NCBI GenBank assembly: GCA_944989445.1
Contig: CALYLW010000057.1
Location: 1,410,984 to 1,474,983, forward strand
Source: Ampullaceana balthica
Taxonomy: Eukaryota; Mollusca; Gastropoda; Lymnaeidae
Reading direction: 5' to 3'
Length of the DNA: 64,000 bases
The stretch's first letter is position 1, and every line of letters begins with the position of its first letter. Under the pieces are notes generated by a model, which worked only from the letters and a program-made list of their open reading frames with translations, did not search any database and had not been told where the DNA came from. The position numbers and the translations under genes are program-made. Of the stretch, positions 1-11,800 are shown one piece after another.

Positions 1-690
1 AGAGTATCTGATATTATGAACATATCCATGTTACAAGATAGAGTATCTGATATTATGAACATATCCATGTTACAAGATAGAGTATCTGATATTATGAACC
101 TATCCATGTTACAAGATAGAGTATCTGATATTATGAACCTATCCATGTTACAAGATAGAGTATCTGATATTATGAACATATCCATGTTACAAGATAGAGT
201 ATCTGATATTATGAACATATCCATGTTACAAGATAGAGTATCTGATATTATGAACCTATCCATGTTACAAGATAGAGTATCTGATATTATGAACCTATCC
301 ATGTTACAAGATAGAGTATATGATATTATGAACCTATCCATGTTACAAGATAGAGTATCTGATATTATGAACCTATCCATGTTACAAGATAGAGTATCTG
401 ATATTATGAACCTATCCATGTTACAAGATAGAGTATCTGATATTATGAACCTATCCATGTTACAAGATAGAGTATCTGATATTATGAACCTATCCATGTT
501 ACAAGATAGAGTATCTGATATTATGAACCTATCCATGTTACAAGATAGAGTATCTGATATTATGAACATATCCATGTTACAAGATAGAGTATCTGATATT
601 ATGAACATATCCATGTTACAAGATAGAGTATCTGATATTATGAACCTATCCATGTTACAAGATAGAGTATCTGATATTATGAACCTATCC
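1..690. repeat. 39-bp minisatellite, about 17.7 copies
   Basis: Tandem 39-bp units containing ATGTTACAAGATAGAGTATC run from the window edge to 690. Units differ mainly at one site (AACATATCC against AACCTATCC) plus one TCT-to-TAT change, so the array is highly homogeneous. The unit is a multiple of three, which creates a spurious 256-residue open frame with a 13-residue repeat. A single diverged unit lies at about 38418, inside another copy of the same dispersed element. The array may extend beyond the window. Confidence 0.97.
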
Positions 691-950
691 CGCTGTATGA
701 AACGTCTTGCTGTCTCCATTCATGCTCCTAATCTCTATTCTGTCTTCCTTATGCCGATGACCAAACAAAAAGTATTCTGTTTCTAGAAGCTTAAAAAATG
801 CAGCATCCATACGTTGGAATTCCCTGCCAGAGTCACGGGAAATTGGGAAACTTTTCAGATTTTCAAAAAAATAGACTGAACATTTATTGTTTTCAACGCT
901 GAGTTACTTGCCTTGAATTGATTGTTTACCAAGCATTACGTAAGGACATG
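691..950. repeat. dispersed repeat flanking the 39-bp array
   Basis: The sequence after the array matches 38455-38670 in the same order: a CTGTCTTCCTT tract, AGTATTCTGTTTC, AAAATGCAGCATCC, then TTTACCAAGCATTACGT. It is therefore an unclassified dispersed element that contains the minisatellite. I see no gene in it. Confidence 0.7.
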
Positions 951-1073
951 CGGCTATTCTCCTATTAACTCTCCGCCCCGTCTTTCTATCTCTCTATCGA
1001 TCTTCTTTCTATCTCTCTTCTCGCTCTCTCTATTCATTCACCTAACCCATCTGTCATTTCCCCCTTTTCTTTT

Positions 1074-1530
1074 TATTAAATCCCTTATATTAACTTCGCG
1101 GCCGTCTCTCCCTGTCTTGGGCTCGGCGGGCGGGCGGAAAAACAGAAGTCAAAAATGACCCACTTCCCATGATCCGATCGAACTGAAATTTGGCACACGG
1201 ACCCGTCTGACCTAACAATGCATCGTATCAAAATTTCAGATCGATCGAACGTACCGTAATTAAATTAATGCATTTTTAGTTTATCCTTATATGAGGTATG
1301 TAATTCAAAATTCACTGTTTGTTATTGTTTTTTTTCTTCCAGTTTCACGTGAGTTTGAGTTGACGCCGACCGTCGTGTTGACGCCGACCGTCGTGCCGAC
1401 ACCCCCACACATCCCACCCCCATTTATTAAAGACAAGGGACATCACTCGGTGTCAGTCTGTAAATGTTTGAAAATAATCAATACTGTTAGTTATGTCTCA
1501 TATATAAGGGATTTATAGTCAAAAACTTTG
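1074..1530. repeat. dispersed element with inverted ends, copy 1
   Basis: This copy starts with TTAAATCCCTTATATTAAC and near its right side carries ATATAAGGGATTTATAG, the inverse of its start. It also contains the block TTTCAGATCGATCGAA. Related copies lie at 11385-11800, 19370-19640 and 31150-31507. No coding capacity is visible and the class is unknown; a non-autonomous DNA element is the simplest reading. The 922-1158 and 1291-1518 open frames fall on this repeat and its edge and are not genes. Confidence 0.65.
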
Positions 1531-1861
1531 TTTTTACGGGTTTGTTTTATTAATGCGCTGTGAGCCTTAAACATGGATGGACACAAGCGCTATAGATATG
1601 AGCATTGTCACAAATATAATTGTTTATCATTAATAATTATCAACCATCCTCAGCATACACACTGATGAATACACATAGCGAATTTGCTGAATTTGTTTTT
1701 AACAATCCCCAGAGAAGACATGTCCCATTTTAGTACTTCCCTCAGAATTAGTTGTCGTTACGGTGGTAACCTTTGGCCTATGAAAATGTTATCAATAAAC
1801 TGATGCCGTGACGTCAGGTTCACGGAACGTTTACTGTTTAGGCTCAGTGTTGGAGTGGGAT

Positions 1862-2068
1862 CAGGGGCGTCACTAGGGTTGGTGTCACCCAGTGACAGTG
1901 CGGTAGCTCATTTGGTAAACCACTGACGAGTTACCCCATGATAGACCTCCTTCGAGTCTGCCAGCGCCAAATAACGGGAACATAAAGAATCTACATTTTG
2001 TTGTCATCCCTTGTGATGGTGTCACCCGGTGAGGTACGCACCCACGCAACCCTCTAGTGACGCCTCTG
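1862..2068. mobile_element. hAT-type MITE, GGCGTCACTAG family, copy 1
   Basis: The ends are CAGGGGCGTCACTAG and CTAGTGACGCCTCTG, which are inverted repeats. They are flanked by the exact 8-bp duplication AGTGGGAT (1854-1861 and 2069-2076). An 8-bp duplication with CAG termini is the hAT signature. Its 207 bp carry no transposase. Sister copies are at 13115-13309 (opposite orientation) and 49423-49621. Confidence 0.9.
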
Positions 2069-2329
2069 AGTGGGATGAAATCGCTGAGGGGCTCCTGGTG
2101 AAACTTAGTTAACGCCTCTGAGGACCGATGTAGATATAAAGTTAATAAAGTAAATGAAATTATCATTAAAGGAATGAACAAAACATTGGCGAGAGTTGTG
2201 TAAAGGTTTGCCTTCAATCACGCACCAATCGTGGAAGGGGGCGGCACCTCTCTATATTTACATTCCCGATACATAAATGACTTCATCATTATTTTTGTTT
2301 AAACTTCTAGGTCAGATTCAAGCCTCACT

Positions 2330-5300
2330 ATGGGGAAACTGAAAGTATTCGAGATTTCCTTTAACAATGGAAGTGATGTTTTTTATAGTGGTAACCTTGT
2401 TCAAGGCCATGTCACAGTAGAACTGACTGAGCCAATGGAAATGAGAGGTTTGACGTTTATACAATCAGCTTAACTCTCAACAGAAAAATAAAACCACGTT
2501 TTTTGCTGTACACAGCAGCCATTTTAGTGGGTGTGAAAGAGATCTGCACTACCTATTAATATCTTTGATTTCACTTGACGGTGAATCTAAAAGAATGATT
2601 TTTAGTATTTTTAGAATGTTTGATTATTAATTAGGCTTTTTGCATTGTGTAATATTTTGTTCTAGAGATGTTACAAATCTTTAGATAATTCTGCACGTTT
2701 ACTTAACTTTTTTTGTTGTTTTTAAATTCAATTTAAAATTGAATGTTTTTAAAAAATATTTATTTTCAAAGGAATAAGTCTGAAATTTGAAGGCAAAGCT
2801 CACGTCCATTGGAATGAAACCCAATCCAGAGGTTCCGGTAAATCCAGGCACGTTGCAAACAGACATTACTCTGCCGATGAAAGATACTTTAACAAAGACG
2901 TCGTCCTCTTTGGAATGGGTAAGCAAGCCCAGCGAGCTTTGGGAAATGAGTATAGTTGCTTACAAGTTACTTTTCAACATATTTGATATATGTTCATATG
3001 CTCTTAAAAAGGGACAAAAAGTAAAAGTTTTAAGGTTAGTATTCTTACTAACCACCGTAAAAATAGCAGCCGAAATAGCTCAGTTGGGAGAGCGTTAGAC
3101 TGAAGATCTAAAGGTCCCTGGTTCGATCCCGGGTTTCGGCACCAAACCGGAGGCTTGGCATTTTCTTTTTTCGATTTCGCGCAAGCTTGATTATTCTTCT
3201 ACTCGAAAAATTAAGCAATTAAAATAAACATTAGGTTATTTATTGTAATATACAATACATAATATTTCTTTATATAAATCTTCACATAAACTCATTTTCC
3301 TTCTGATTCTGTTGAAAAAATGCAGGACCCGGGCAAGGCAGTGGCACCAACAAACTTCCCGCTGGAAGACACACGTATCCCTTCCAGTTTCAGTTACCAC
3401 CGGATCTTCCGTCTTCATTCGAGGCACGCACAGGTCACGTGAGGTACTCTATTAGCAGCACGATCGACAGACCGTGGAAATTCGACCACAAGAGCAAGCG
3501 GGTCTTCACCGTCATCAGCGTCTTGGATCTCAACCAACAGCGGAATGCCACGGTGAGACGCTCGTAAACAAAACTTTAATTCTACTACGGTGGAAATAAC
3601 ATTGAGTTTTGTCAGCTCGGGTCAATTTGGCATTGTTTGATCGAGGTGTGTGAGACCATCTGCCAGATCTTATATAGAATTTATAGATTATAGATCTTAT
3701 GGCAGTCATTGACAGACGGTGAGAGGGGCCGTCCATAAATGACGACACGCTATGTAGGCCGATTTTTTCACCCCTCCCCCCTCGTCACAAAAAGTTAGAC
3801 CCCCACCCCCCAATATGACGTCACAAAGCTTTTCCCACCCCCACCCCCTCCATAAAACCGTATTTTCTATTTGAAAATGAGTATGTTTCAAACCATTTTT
3901 TATCATTTAATTACATGTATGTATTTAGTGTAAGGCTGCACTCTAATATCGTAAGGCGCGTGAAGCCATGTAAAACATTAAATAAATTGTAAGCAATTAA
4001 ATATTTATGAGGAACTTTTATTTAAAGTTGTGAATTTTGACATGACGTCACAGTTTTACCCCCCCCCCACACACACACACACATCGTCAAAAATGGCCGA
4101 CCGCCTCCCCCCCTAGGTGCGTGACGTCTATTAATGACGGACCCATAGGACATTCTCTTATCTTATCTTATCTGTTTACAGACGCTCCTTCTATACAGAA
4201 GATTATTGCGTCCTACGCTTATCTATGGTTTGTGTTTAGTCCTGCATTTTTATTAGAGATTTAAATGTTGATAAAGTGTTGGTTTTCCTGGATTCTTCAG
4301 GCAACCCATTCCACGCCCGAATTCCGGACGGGAAGAAGGAAAACTTGTATGTGTTTGTTCTCTACCATAACACATTCACTGTATTCCAACTACTAAGACT
4401 AAGGCCTTCAAGACTGCTCTAAAAACACATCTCTTCAAAATTTACTTTCAAAATTAATTTAACAAGAATGAAACATTTCTTTAAATGATAAACGTAGCTT
4501 GTGTGTACCGTAATATCATTTTATGTTGTAGTTAGGATATGAATGTTTTACACTTAATGCATTAAAAATTATGTGTGCTACTATTTAATTTTCTATGTAA
4601 AGCACCGTGAGCTTGGTGGGGTACGGCGCTATATAAATTATCATATTATTGTTATATTAAACTGTCAACTAGAAAAGGTGATGATTAAGGACAGGGAATG
4701 ATAGGCTATGATAAGAATGTTACAGTGTGACTCATACGTCATGGACGATGTCAACTATTGACGCCGTAGTGGGGGGGGGTTATAGGTGGGGGAGGGAGGG
4801 GGGTTGGTGACTCTAGACGCCATCGTCTGGGTGATTATCGCAGTAATTCATGTAAGGATCTCAGTTTAAAAAAAAGGTTGGTGCCACGATTGTGGCCATC
4901 ACTCATCAAGTTCATCGCACGCTCACGTGACGTTTACCGTGAGCATCTTACACAAGTTCTCTTACTCAGCGCTTTATTCTCTCTAGCACAGGGTTCGGGA
5001 AACGTTATGTCTCAGAGAGTCATAAACACCACATAATTTGGATAGTAATTCTGTGAGAGCCACAGGCCTACATTATGTTTAAAACTAAACATTCAAGTAA
5101 ATGTGTAACTCCAACACTTAGAGAACAATAAGTCTCTGGATTCTTAATTTTATACTGTTGCCCATCAATAATGAGTATTTCTTACAATTAATGCGACTTA
5201 TGTTACTGCATGGCTTTGCTGATGGCTTTGTAGTCTGGTTGATACGTGGTGACGTTAAGCTTCTTGCAGGCGTGGAGACGGTTGTTGTAGGGGCGGATCA

Positions 5301-8300
5301 AGATTGCACGGAGCCCCTGTCTGCAATTCCACCTGGGGCCCGGCCCTGACACCTTTATTATACAATAAAATAAGTTTGGGGCCCTTAAATCATTGGGGGC
5401 CCCTGGCTTTAGCCAATCAGCACCCCCTATAATCCACCATAGGGTTTTTTTTTGTTGTTTTTTGTGTGTGGATATGCAATTAATATATGTAAATCATAGG
5501 AGTCTGAAGAAACATTTTTTTTAAATCGAATATTTGTCTGCGAGCCAGATTCAGCCATCAATAGAGCCACATCTGGGTCGCGAGCCATAGTTTCCCGACC
5601 CCTGCTATAGCAGAGCGCACCTGTTACGGCATTCCGGCACCTTTTTTTCCACACACTTTAAAAAAATATATATTACTACCTGGAATGTTTGGTCTTACAG
5701 AGTCTTACTGCTTTTTCAGGTTGTGTTAAAGATGCGTTCCTGTACCGTTTTTTTAATGGAAAAAAGCACCGCTCTTACTTATGTAACTAATGGGTCCGTC
5801 CATGAAGTACGTCACGCTCCAGGGGGGGGGTGTAAGAAAGTGTGACAGTTTGTAACGGGGGAGGGGGGTCAGGCCATGTGTGATGTCACGTGCATTTCAG
5901 ATAAAATTTGAGTTATTTGTAATTTTTAAAAAAATTGTTGGAATGTGTGACGTACTTCGGTTGGGGGGGGGTCGAGATTTGTGACAGGGGGAGGGGGGGG
6001 AAATGGTCAAAAATAGCGTGACGCACTTTATGGGCGGTCCCTTAGGATACATTTATTTAATTCTTGTCATTTTCAGATGCGCCATAAAAACACAATCTCG
6101 CCCTAGGGTGCAAACATAAAATCAACCCAATACTTGTCTTATCGTCATTAGTTATAACAAACTCAAAATATCATCAATATCTTATCTTATCTTGTCTGTT
6201 ACAGACGCTCCTTCTATACAGAAGATTATTGCGCCCTACGCTTATCTATGGTTTGTGTCTAGTCCCGCATTCTTATTAGAGTTTTAAATGTTGATAGTGT
6301 TGGTTTTCCTGTTTTCTTCAGGCAACCCATACCACGCACGAATTCCGGACGGGAAAAAACGAGAATTTGCATGTTTGTTCTTGCATCTGTAGGTTGTATT
6401 AAGATATCTCTGTGTTGTATTTCTAAATTAGAATTAATTGCTTTATGTATGATTACTACTCTACTCTTGGTTCTTCTATCCTCTAGTGTTTCAAGGTTTA
6501 ATGATTTAACTAATGACGTTATGCTTGTCATTTTTGAATATTCTCCAGTAATGAATCTGGCAGCTCTTTTTTGAATTTGTTCTAGTTTATCAATGTTTTC
6601 TTTGGTGGATGGGTCCCACACAGAAGATGCATATTCTAGTATAGGTCTCACCAAAGTGAGGTAGTTTTATATCTTTATTACATTTGTAAAAGTTTTTTTT
6701 TATAAAGCCTAAGTTTTTGTTTCATTTTTTTAAAATAACTTCAATGACATGGGGATTCCATGATAGTTTCACATGTATTATTACATCTTTAGTATTTTGC
6801 ATCTTTGGATCAGTTAGTCTCCCATTTTATCAATTCATCTAAGTCTTTTTGTAAAAGTTTGCTATCTTGTTCTGATTATACAATCATCAGCAAATAACCT
6901 AAATTTTGTTCCTGTTGAGATATTGTTGTTGAAATAATTTATATAAATTAAAAAGAGTAAGCGACCTAGCACAGTTCCTTGTGGAACTCCTGAGTTAACC
7001 GTTACTGGTGCAGATTTTGATTTATTAATTATAACATCTTGCTCTCTACCCAAAAGGAAGTCTTGGATCCAGTGATGTAAGGCAGTGCTTCTCAAACTTT
7101 TTAGTATGGCGGACCAGCAGGAATTTTTTCCATTGCACCAAGGACCGGTGCACTATTTTCCCTGCACTGACAATTTTTTCGGTCCTTTCTTTTGAGAGCA
7201 TCTGCGGACCGGCAGCGGATGGCCCACCGACCGGCACCGGTCCGCGGACCACCACTTTGAGAAGCACTGATGTAAGGGACCTGAGATTTCAAAGTAGTTA
7301 AGTAATAGTATTGCAAGACTCAATGTATCGTCAATAGTATTTAATTCTATATTCCACTTTAAACACGAGGCTTATTAATTTTTTATTTATAGGCTCAACC
7401 CAAGGAGAGAAATCAGAAACACCTGTGTTGTCTGTGTTGTAAGTCAGGACCGATTGAGGCGACCTTCCACATTAACAGGAAAGGTTACGTGCCAGGAGAA
7501 GCTGTGAAGCTCTACGCTGAAATCAGTAACGGGACAAGCAGGCGAATAGCAAAATCATATGTAGATCTAAAAATGGTAATGAGATACATATTCATATATA
7601 CAATCATTTTGAATGTGAAATTTGTTCAAAGAGATAAGATTCGAGATTTACATTTAGAATTAGTGATTAGATAATGGTATAAATGTTACTGATATTATGA
7701 TTCATAGATTTTTAAAAAATATTTTAAACAAAAAATTATTATTTTCTTCAATTTCAATTGAATAACCTCTTTGTTAACACCAAGTATTGAGTACAAGTTT
7801 TAAAAATATATTTGTTGTTGTCTCATTTTATATTAGTGTTTAGGAAATTAGTTATTAGCTGGTCTTTACAAAATATCATCACTGAGTTATAACTGATTAT
7901 GATTCAGCTTTTTGTTTAACCAAAATTCTATGAAACAATAACAGCACAAATGCATCAAATTATTTTATCCATTTAAAGTTTCTTTTCATTTTGATTTAAG
8001 ATGACTATTTAACTCTCTGAGATACTTTATTTAGGTCACAACATTTCGAGCCACCGTGAAGTCAAAAACAACAGTATCTGAAGTGGCTCGGGTCACTCGT
8101 CCAGGGATTGCAGGCCACAGTGAAGACAGTTGGACAGGGGAGGAGTTGATCATTCCACCCCTGCCCCCATCTTTCCTCAAAGGTTGCAACATAATTGACA
8201 TACATTATATCTTACAGGTGAGAGATCGTTAACGCCCCAGTGAATATTTTTCTGTGTTTTGTATCAGACCTGGAGCATCTACAAATTGGGAAAACATACG

Positions 8301-9701
8301 GACACATACTGACACATACTGACACATACTGACACATACTGACACATCTGATTCCCTTGAGGAGGGGTGGGGGAAATTTGAATTAACCCCACCCACCCTT
8401 TTTTTTTGTCTCCCACCCAAAAAAACAAAATCTGCCTGCAAATTTTACTAGGTAAAAAAAATTAATAAATGACAAAATAATTTTGTTTATTGTATGCGTG
8501 GAGGGGGGGGGGAATTGGGAGAATCAGTCGGGAGAGAGTTGTTTATTGTTGGACACAGAGCCACTCACTAAATTTCACATTTTAAAAATTAAAACTAAAA
8601 TTATGATTTTTAGCTATTCTAAAATTAAAATTTAAAATGAAATCATGATTTCGGCCATTCTAAAATTACAAATTTATGACTTCAAAAATCATTTGATTTG
8701 ATTAGTTTGCTTAGCTGAAAATATTTGAAAAACTTTTTCCTACTTGCCAAACGTTGATTGTTTGCCATTGATATAAATATTGAGTTTTAGTTTTAAACTT
8801 GATCTTCCTTCAATATTTTGTTTTGTTTTTTAGTCCTAAAATCTCATAACATTTTTGTTTTTAGTCCTAAAATCTCATAACATTTCTTGTTTTTTTCCAT
8901 AGCTGAATGTTGATCCATCTGGACCGGCCATAGATCTTCATGTTCCCATAGAGATTTTCATTGGCACCATCCCTCTGAGATCAGTTGTGGAGCAGAATCC
9001 TCCAGTGCCGCCTCCTGGTTACAACATGTTTGCAGGGGAGGCAGCTGCTACAAATCTTCCTGCTCAAGGGTTATATCCCCTTCCACCATCATGTGACCTG
9101 CCTAATTTGCGTGAGTTGGACTTTTGTTACTCTTTTGTCAATTAATCTAATTCAATTTTTAAGTCGTTTTAATCACAGTGTTTGATAGTTTTTGGAGATT
9201 GTCAGCCACCTTGATTCCAAGCAGGTTCTGATCATTTTTCTGGTCTATTTTCTACAAGCAACAGGCAAACTGTAAATTAATCAGTCTACATTTGCTCTAA
9301 AACTATTTTGAAATTGCTTGACTGCACCATTTTATAATCGTAAAGAGACATGGAAATGCACAATTTTTTTTTAAAAATGAAAATGTGATTATAACATTTT
9401 ACAGGAGGGAAAGCTAATATATTGTCTTAAATGTTCTAATATGAAAAAAAATTATTTTAAAGAAGGATTCATGAATTTTAGCTTGTTAATTTATGAATAA
9501 TTGTATTTCTTTGGACCACATTTCTTCCTTCCAGCTCCCCCCTCTTACAATGAGTGCATCACAGGACGCTACAACATGGTAGAGGAAGGTGATGATAAAC
9601 ATACCAGAGGTAACATGGAGTATGCACCTGTTTACACTTACTATAACTGGGGCCACACGCCTGGAGCCTTGCCACCACAATCTAAGAATGCAGATGACTG
9701 A
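2330..9701 (+). CDS. alpha-arrestin (arrestin domain-containing protein), gene 1, seven coding exons
   Basis: Coding exons: 2330-2447, 2772-2918, 3326-3552, 7393-7575, 8035-8217, 8903-9110 and 9535-9701, all bounded by GT and AG. They join in frame to 1233 nt, 410 residues. Exons 1-3 (residues 1-164) form the arrestin N domain, starting MGKLKVFEISF. Exons 4-6 form the C domain, with a CCLCC cluster followed by SGPIEATF. The tail has PPGY (323-326) and PPSY (357-360), then a VYTYYNWG motif. Alpha-arrestins are known adaptors that bring NEDD4-family ubiquitin ligases to membrane cargo; that role is inferred from family and PY motifs. The start is the first ATG after the acceptor at 2309-2310, in the shared context CCTCACTATGGG. 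Residues at the exon 2/3 junction read FGMG where paralogues read FGIW. Intron 2 holds a tRNA gene; intron 3 is packed with transposons. Confidence 0.93.
3069..3141 (+). tRNA. tRNA-Phe (GAA)
   Basis: A complete 73-nt cloverleaf. Acceptor stem GCCGAAA pairs with TTTCGGC, D stem GCTC with GAGC, anticodon stem TTAGA with TCTAA, and T stem CCTGG with CCGGG around TTCGATC. The loop CTGAAGA puts anticodon GAA at 3102-3104. The discriminator A at 3141 is followed directly by CCA in the DNA, unusual for a eukaryotic tRNA gene. A T-rich tract at about 3161-3174 can serve as the RNA polymerase III terminator. It lies in intron 2 of gene 1, same strand. Confidence 0.95.
3724..4146. mobile_element. MITE, GGGGCCGTCCATAAATGACG family, long form
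   Basis: The left end AGGGGCCGTCCATAAATGAC is mirrored by a right end reading GCGTGACGTCTATTAATGAC. Just inside each end are C- or G-rich blocks with GTCACAAA or its inverse. The AT-rich core includes ATTAAATAAATTGTAAGCAA, also seen at 35447 and 40130. No coding sequence. It lies in intron 3 of gene 1. Confidence 0.8.
4157..4362 (-). mobile_element. 3' end of CR1-like LINE, 5'-truncated
   Basis: On the minus strand this ends in the tail GAAGGAGCGTCTGTAAACAG followed by GATAAGATAAGATAAG. Upstream it encodes the LINE C-terminus (NSGVEWVA-like: CCGGAATTCGGGCGTGGAAT). The same tail recurs at 6179, 22443, 51340, 55377, 56943 and 62330. Confidence 0.8.
4374..4645 (+). mobile_element. 3' end of a second LINE family
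   Basis: AAGGCCTTCAAGACTGCTCT reads KAFKTALKTHLFKIYFQN followed by a stop, a typical LINE open-frame C-terminus. About 200 bp of untranslated sequence follows, ending in GGCGCTATATAAAT. A related copy in opposite orientation lies at 36230-36900. Confidence 0.65.
4989..5604. mobile_element. hAT-type non-autonomous element
   Basis: The left end CAGGGTTCGGGAAAC and right end GTTTCCCGACCCCTG are inverted repeats. Flanks CTCTAGCA (4981-4988) and CTATAGCA (5605-5612) match at 7 of 8 bases, consistent with a decayed hAT duplication. Each end contains a short block resembling the other (GAGAGCCACA, GAGCCACATC). Open frames inside are short and unrecognised. Confidence 0.7.
5792..6042. mobile_element. 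MITE, short GTACGTCACGC form
   Basis: The left end reads GGGTCCGTCCATGAAGTACG and the right end AGCGTGACGCACTTTATGGG, roughly inverted. G-rich blocks lie inside both ends with a GTGATGTCACGTG centre. Similar copies are at 12317, 14353 and 39880. Non-coding, in intron 3 of gene 1. Confidence 0.8.
6179..7345 (-). mobile_element. CR1-like LINE fragment, 5'-truncated, with reverse-transcriptase remnant
   Basis: The minus strand encodes reverse-transcriptase motifs in order: SGPLHHWIQDFLLGREQ, SGVPQGTVLG, FADDC, then a C-terminal RPILEYASSVWDPSTKENI and RAARFITGEYSK. It finishes with the GATAAG tail. The frame breaks after FADDC and near the end, so it is dead. The catalytic FADD motif is present. 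A hAT MITE (7083-7269) is inserted in it; skipping the MITE and one target copy restores the reading frame through LLNYFEISGPLHHW. Confidence 0.85.
7083..7269. mobile_element. hAT-type MITE, CAGTGCTTCTCAAA family, copy 1
   Basis: Ends CAGTGCTTCTCAAA and TTTGAGAAGCACTG are perfect 14-bp inverted repeats, flanked by the exact 8-bp duplication ATGTAAGG (7075-7082 and 7270-7277). The 187 bp interior is GC-rich (GGACCGGCACCGGTCCGCGG). A sister copy is at 34715-34900 and a fragment at 35387-35438. Confidence 0.93.
8299..8346. repeat. short 10-bp tandem repeat
   Basis: About five units of GACACATACT in intron 5 of gene 1. Confidence 0.85.
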
Positions 9702-10905
9702 GAAGAATTAAAAGAGTTTTTGGAAATTGTATATAGTTGACATCAATTTCATAGCTGTGTTTACTTAGTTGACTATTAGTCCTTATTTATCATCCTAAAA
9801 TATTAAAATAATTCCATACATGGTTTTTGTTTTTATTTAATGGCTAACCATATTTACTGCTAAATGTGATGTAGAAATATATTATTTCTTAAGTTATGTA
9901 AATATTTTGTTATTTGATATAATTGATTTTGAAATTGATCCCCAAAATGGTCATGAATCTTTGTGTAAAATATTTCTTAAAAGCCTATCATGCTCCATTT
10001 TGGTTTTGTTGCACGTCAAAATTATTTTAAATGTAGTAAAAAAAAATATTAATAACTAAATTACTACTTCCTCGAAACAGCAATAATAGTGAACAAAAGT
10101 ATTGTATTTTCAACTATTCTGTTTTTGTTTTCAAGCCATTGTGTTCAATCTCTTTTGAGGCATAGTTTTAATACACAGCAGTTTTGAAAATTACTCTGAC
10201 AAAATTGTATCGAACTAAAATATTCATTAATTCCCATTAAATGATAATATTGTACTGCATTCCTTAACTTGAATATATTTAAATGATTTATATGATTCCT
10301 CTATTTATCCACACTTACATTTATTTATTTGTTTCATTGTGTTTCTATATCTTTTTTTATTGAATAAATTTTAAAAATAAATTAATTTTTTTTATATCAC
10401 TACTGAATAAAACTGTTTTGATGTTTTAAAATTCATTGATCAATTTTACATTTCCCTAATTTAACTTATTAAATTCTTACCAAATTGAAATGCAATGTTT
10501 ACATATTTTTTTTTGGACATTATATTTAATGACGACAACAAAGATAATATTCTTATATATTTTATTATATTATATTTATGTTTTTTAAAATCAGACTTTA
10601 TGACATCTGAATTTATAAGCTCAGTCAAAGTTATACAGTACCAGTTTATTGGTCCACTGTAATCTCTTATCTAATATTAGCATTATATTAAGATTGTATT
10701 TATATCAAAGTATATGCTCCAAATTTATTTATATACATATCTAATACCAACAACTGCTTTCGAGATATGTAACATTCTGTTGCCAATATTTTTACACTAC
10801 ATTTTTATCTGCAACAAAGTGTTTTTTTAAACTGGTTTATTGTGGCTTAAATAAACAAAGTAAATAATTGTTGTATTTATTTATTTTTAAATTAAAATTT
10901 ATATT
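9702..10905 (+). other. 3' flank and probable 3' UTR of gene 1
   Basis: AT-rich sequence with several AATAAA hexamers (near 10363, 10405 and 10850). The true poly(A) site cannot be chosen from sequence alone. No coding exon seen. Confidence 0.5.
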
Positions 10906-11152
10906 TGGCCAGTTAGTTTGTCGCTTGGCCAGTCAGTTTGTCGCTTGGCCTGTCAGTTTGTCGCTTGGTCAGTCAGTTTGTCACTTGGCCAGTCAGTTTG
11001 TCGCTTGGCCTGTCAGTTTGTCACTTGGCCAGTCAGTTTCTCGCTTGGTTAGTCAGTTTGTCGCTTGGCCAGTCAGTTTGTCGCTTGGCCTGTCAGTTTG
11101 TCGCTTGGCCAGTCAGTTTGTCGCTTGGCCAGTCAGTTTGTCGCTTGGCCTG
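10906..11152. repeat. 20-bp minisatellite, about 12 copies
   Basis: Tandem units of CAGTTTGTCGCTTGGCCAGT, with an A/T variant in CCAGT or CCTGT alternating irregularly. The unit length is not a multiple of three, and the two overlapping open frames here are artefacts. Confidence 0.95.
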
Positions 11153-11384
11153 TTTTGGACATGCATCTTAGATCAGCAGCTTATTTAAGAGCAAATTAAA
11201 TTAGATACAAGACAATGTATTGTGTGCCGTGCAGTAAAACTGAACTTGTCTCTTCTCTATAGATGATAACAGAATCAGAAAGACAGCACCAGTTACGTAA
11301 GGGATTTAGTTATTGAAATAGTTTTAATTTTTTTTTAAAGTTGTGTAATGAGAGCCTCATTTATTTACGGATATTTGATCTTTG

Positions 11385-11800
11385 TTAAATCCCTTATATT
11401 AACTTCACCGTCTTGTCTCTCTTTCTGTCTGTCGTGGTCCCGCCCGTCCGTGGAAAAACAAATGTAAAAAATGACCCACTTCCCATTATCCTATCGAGCT
11501 GAAATTTTGCACATAGACTTGTGTCACCTTACAATGCATTGTTTCAAAATTTCAGATCGATCGAATGTACCGTAATTAAATTAATACATTTGTAGTTTAT
11601 CACTATGTATCTCTTTGTTGCATGTATAGCGTCTGCTGTAGTTGACCTCCACGGGTCACTGGAGTTTCACTCCAGCCCTCGACAAGGAACTGTCGCGCGG
11701 TGCGTGTTATATTGAACATAATCAATATATACTTTTAGTTATGTCTCATATATAAGGGCTTTATAGTCAAACAATTTGTTTTTACGGGGTTTTTTTCTTT
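11385..11800. repeat. dispersed element with inverted ends, copy 2
   Basis: Same family as 1074-1530: TTAAATCCCTTATATTAAC at the left, TTTCAGATCGATCGAATGTA in the middle, ATATAAGGGCTTTATAGTC at the right, ending in a TTTTTACGGGG tract. Confidence 0.7.

Noticed and set aside
16..786. 256-residue open frame with a 13-residue repeat, as a repeat protein gene
   Set aside because: It is the 39-bp minisatellite read in one frame. The unit is a multiple of three, and there is no start context, splice signal or non-repeat domain.
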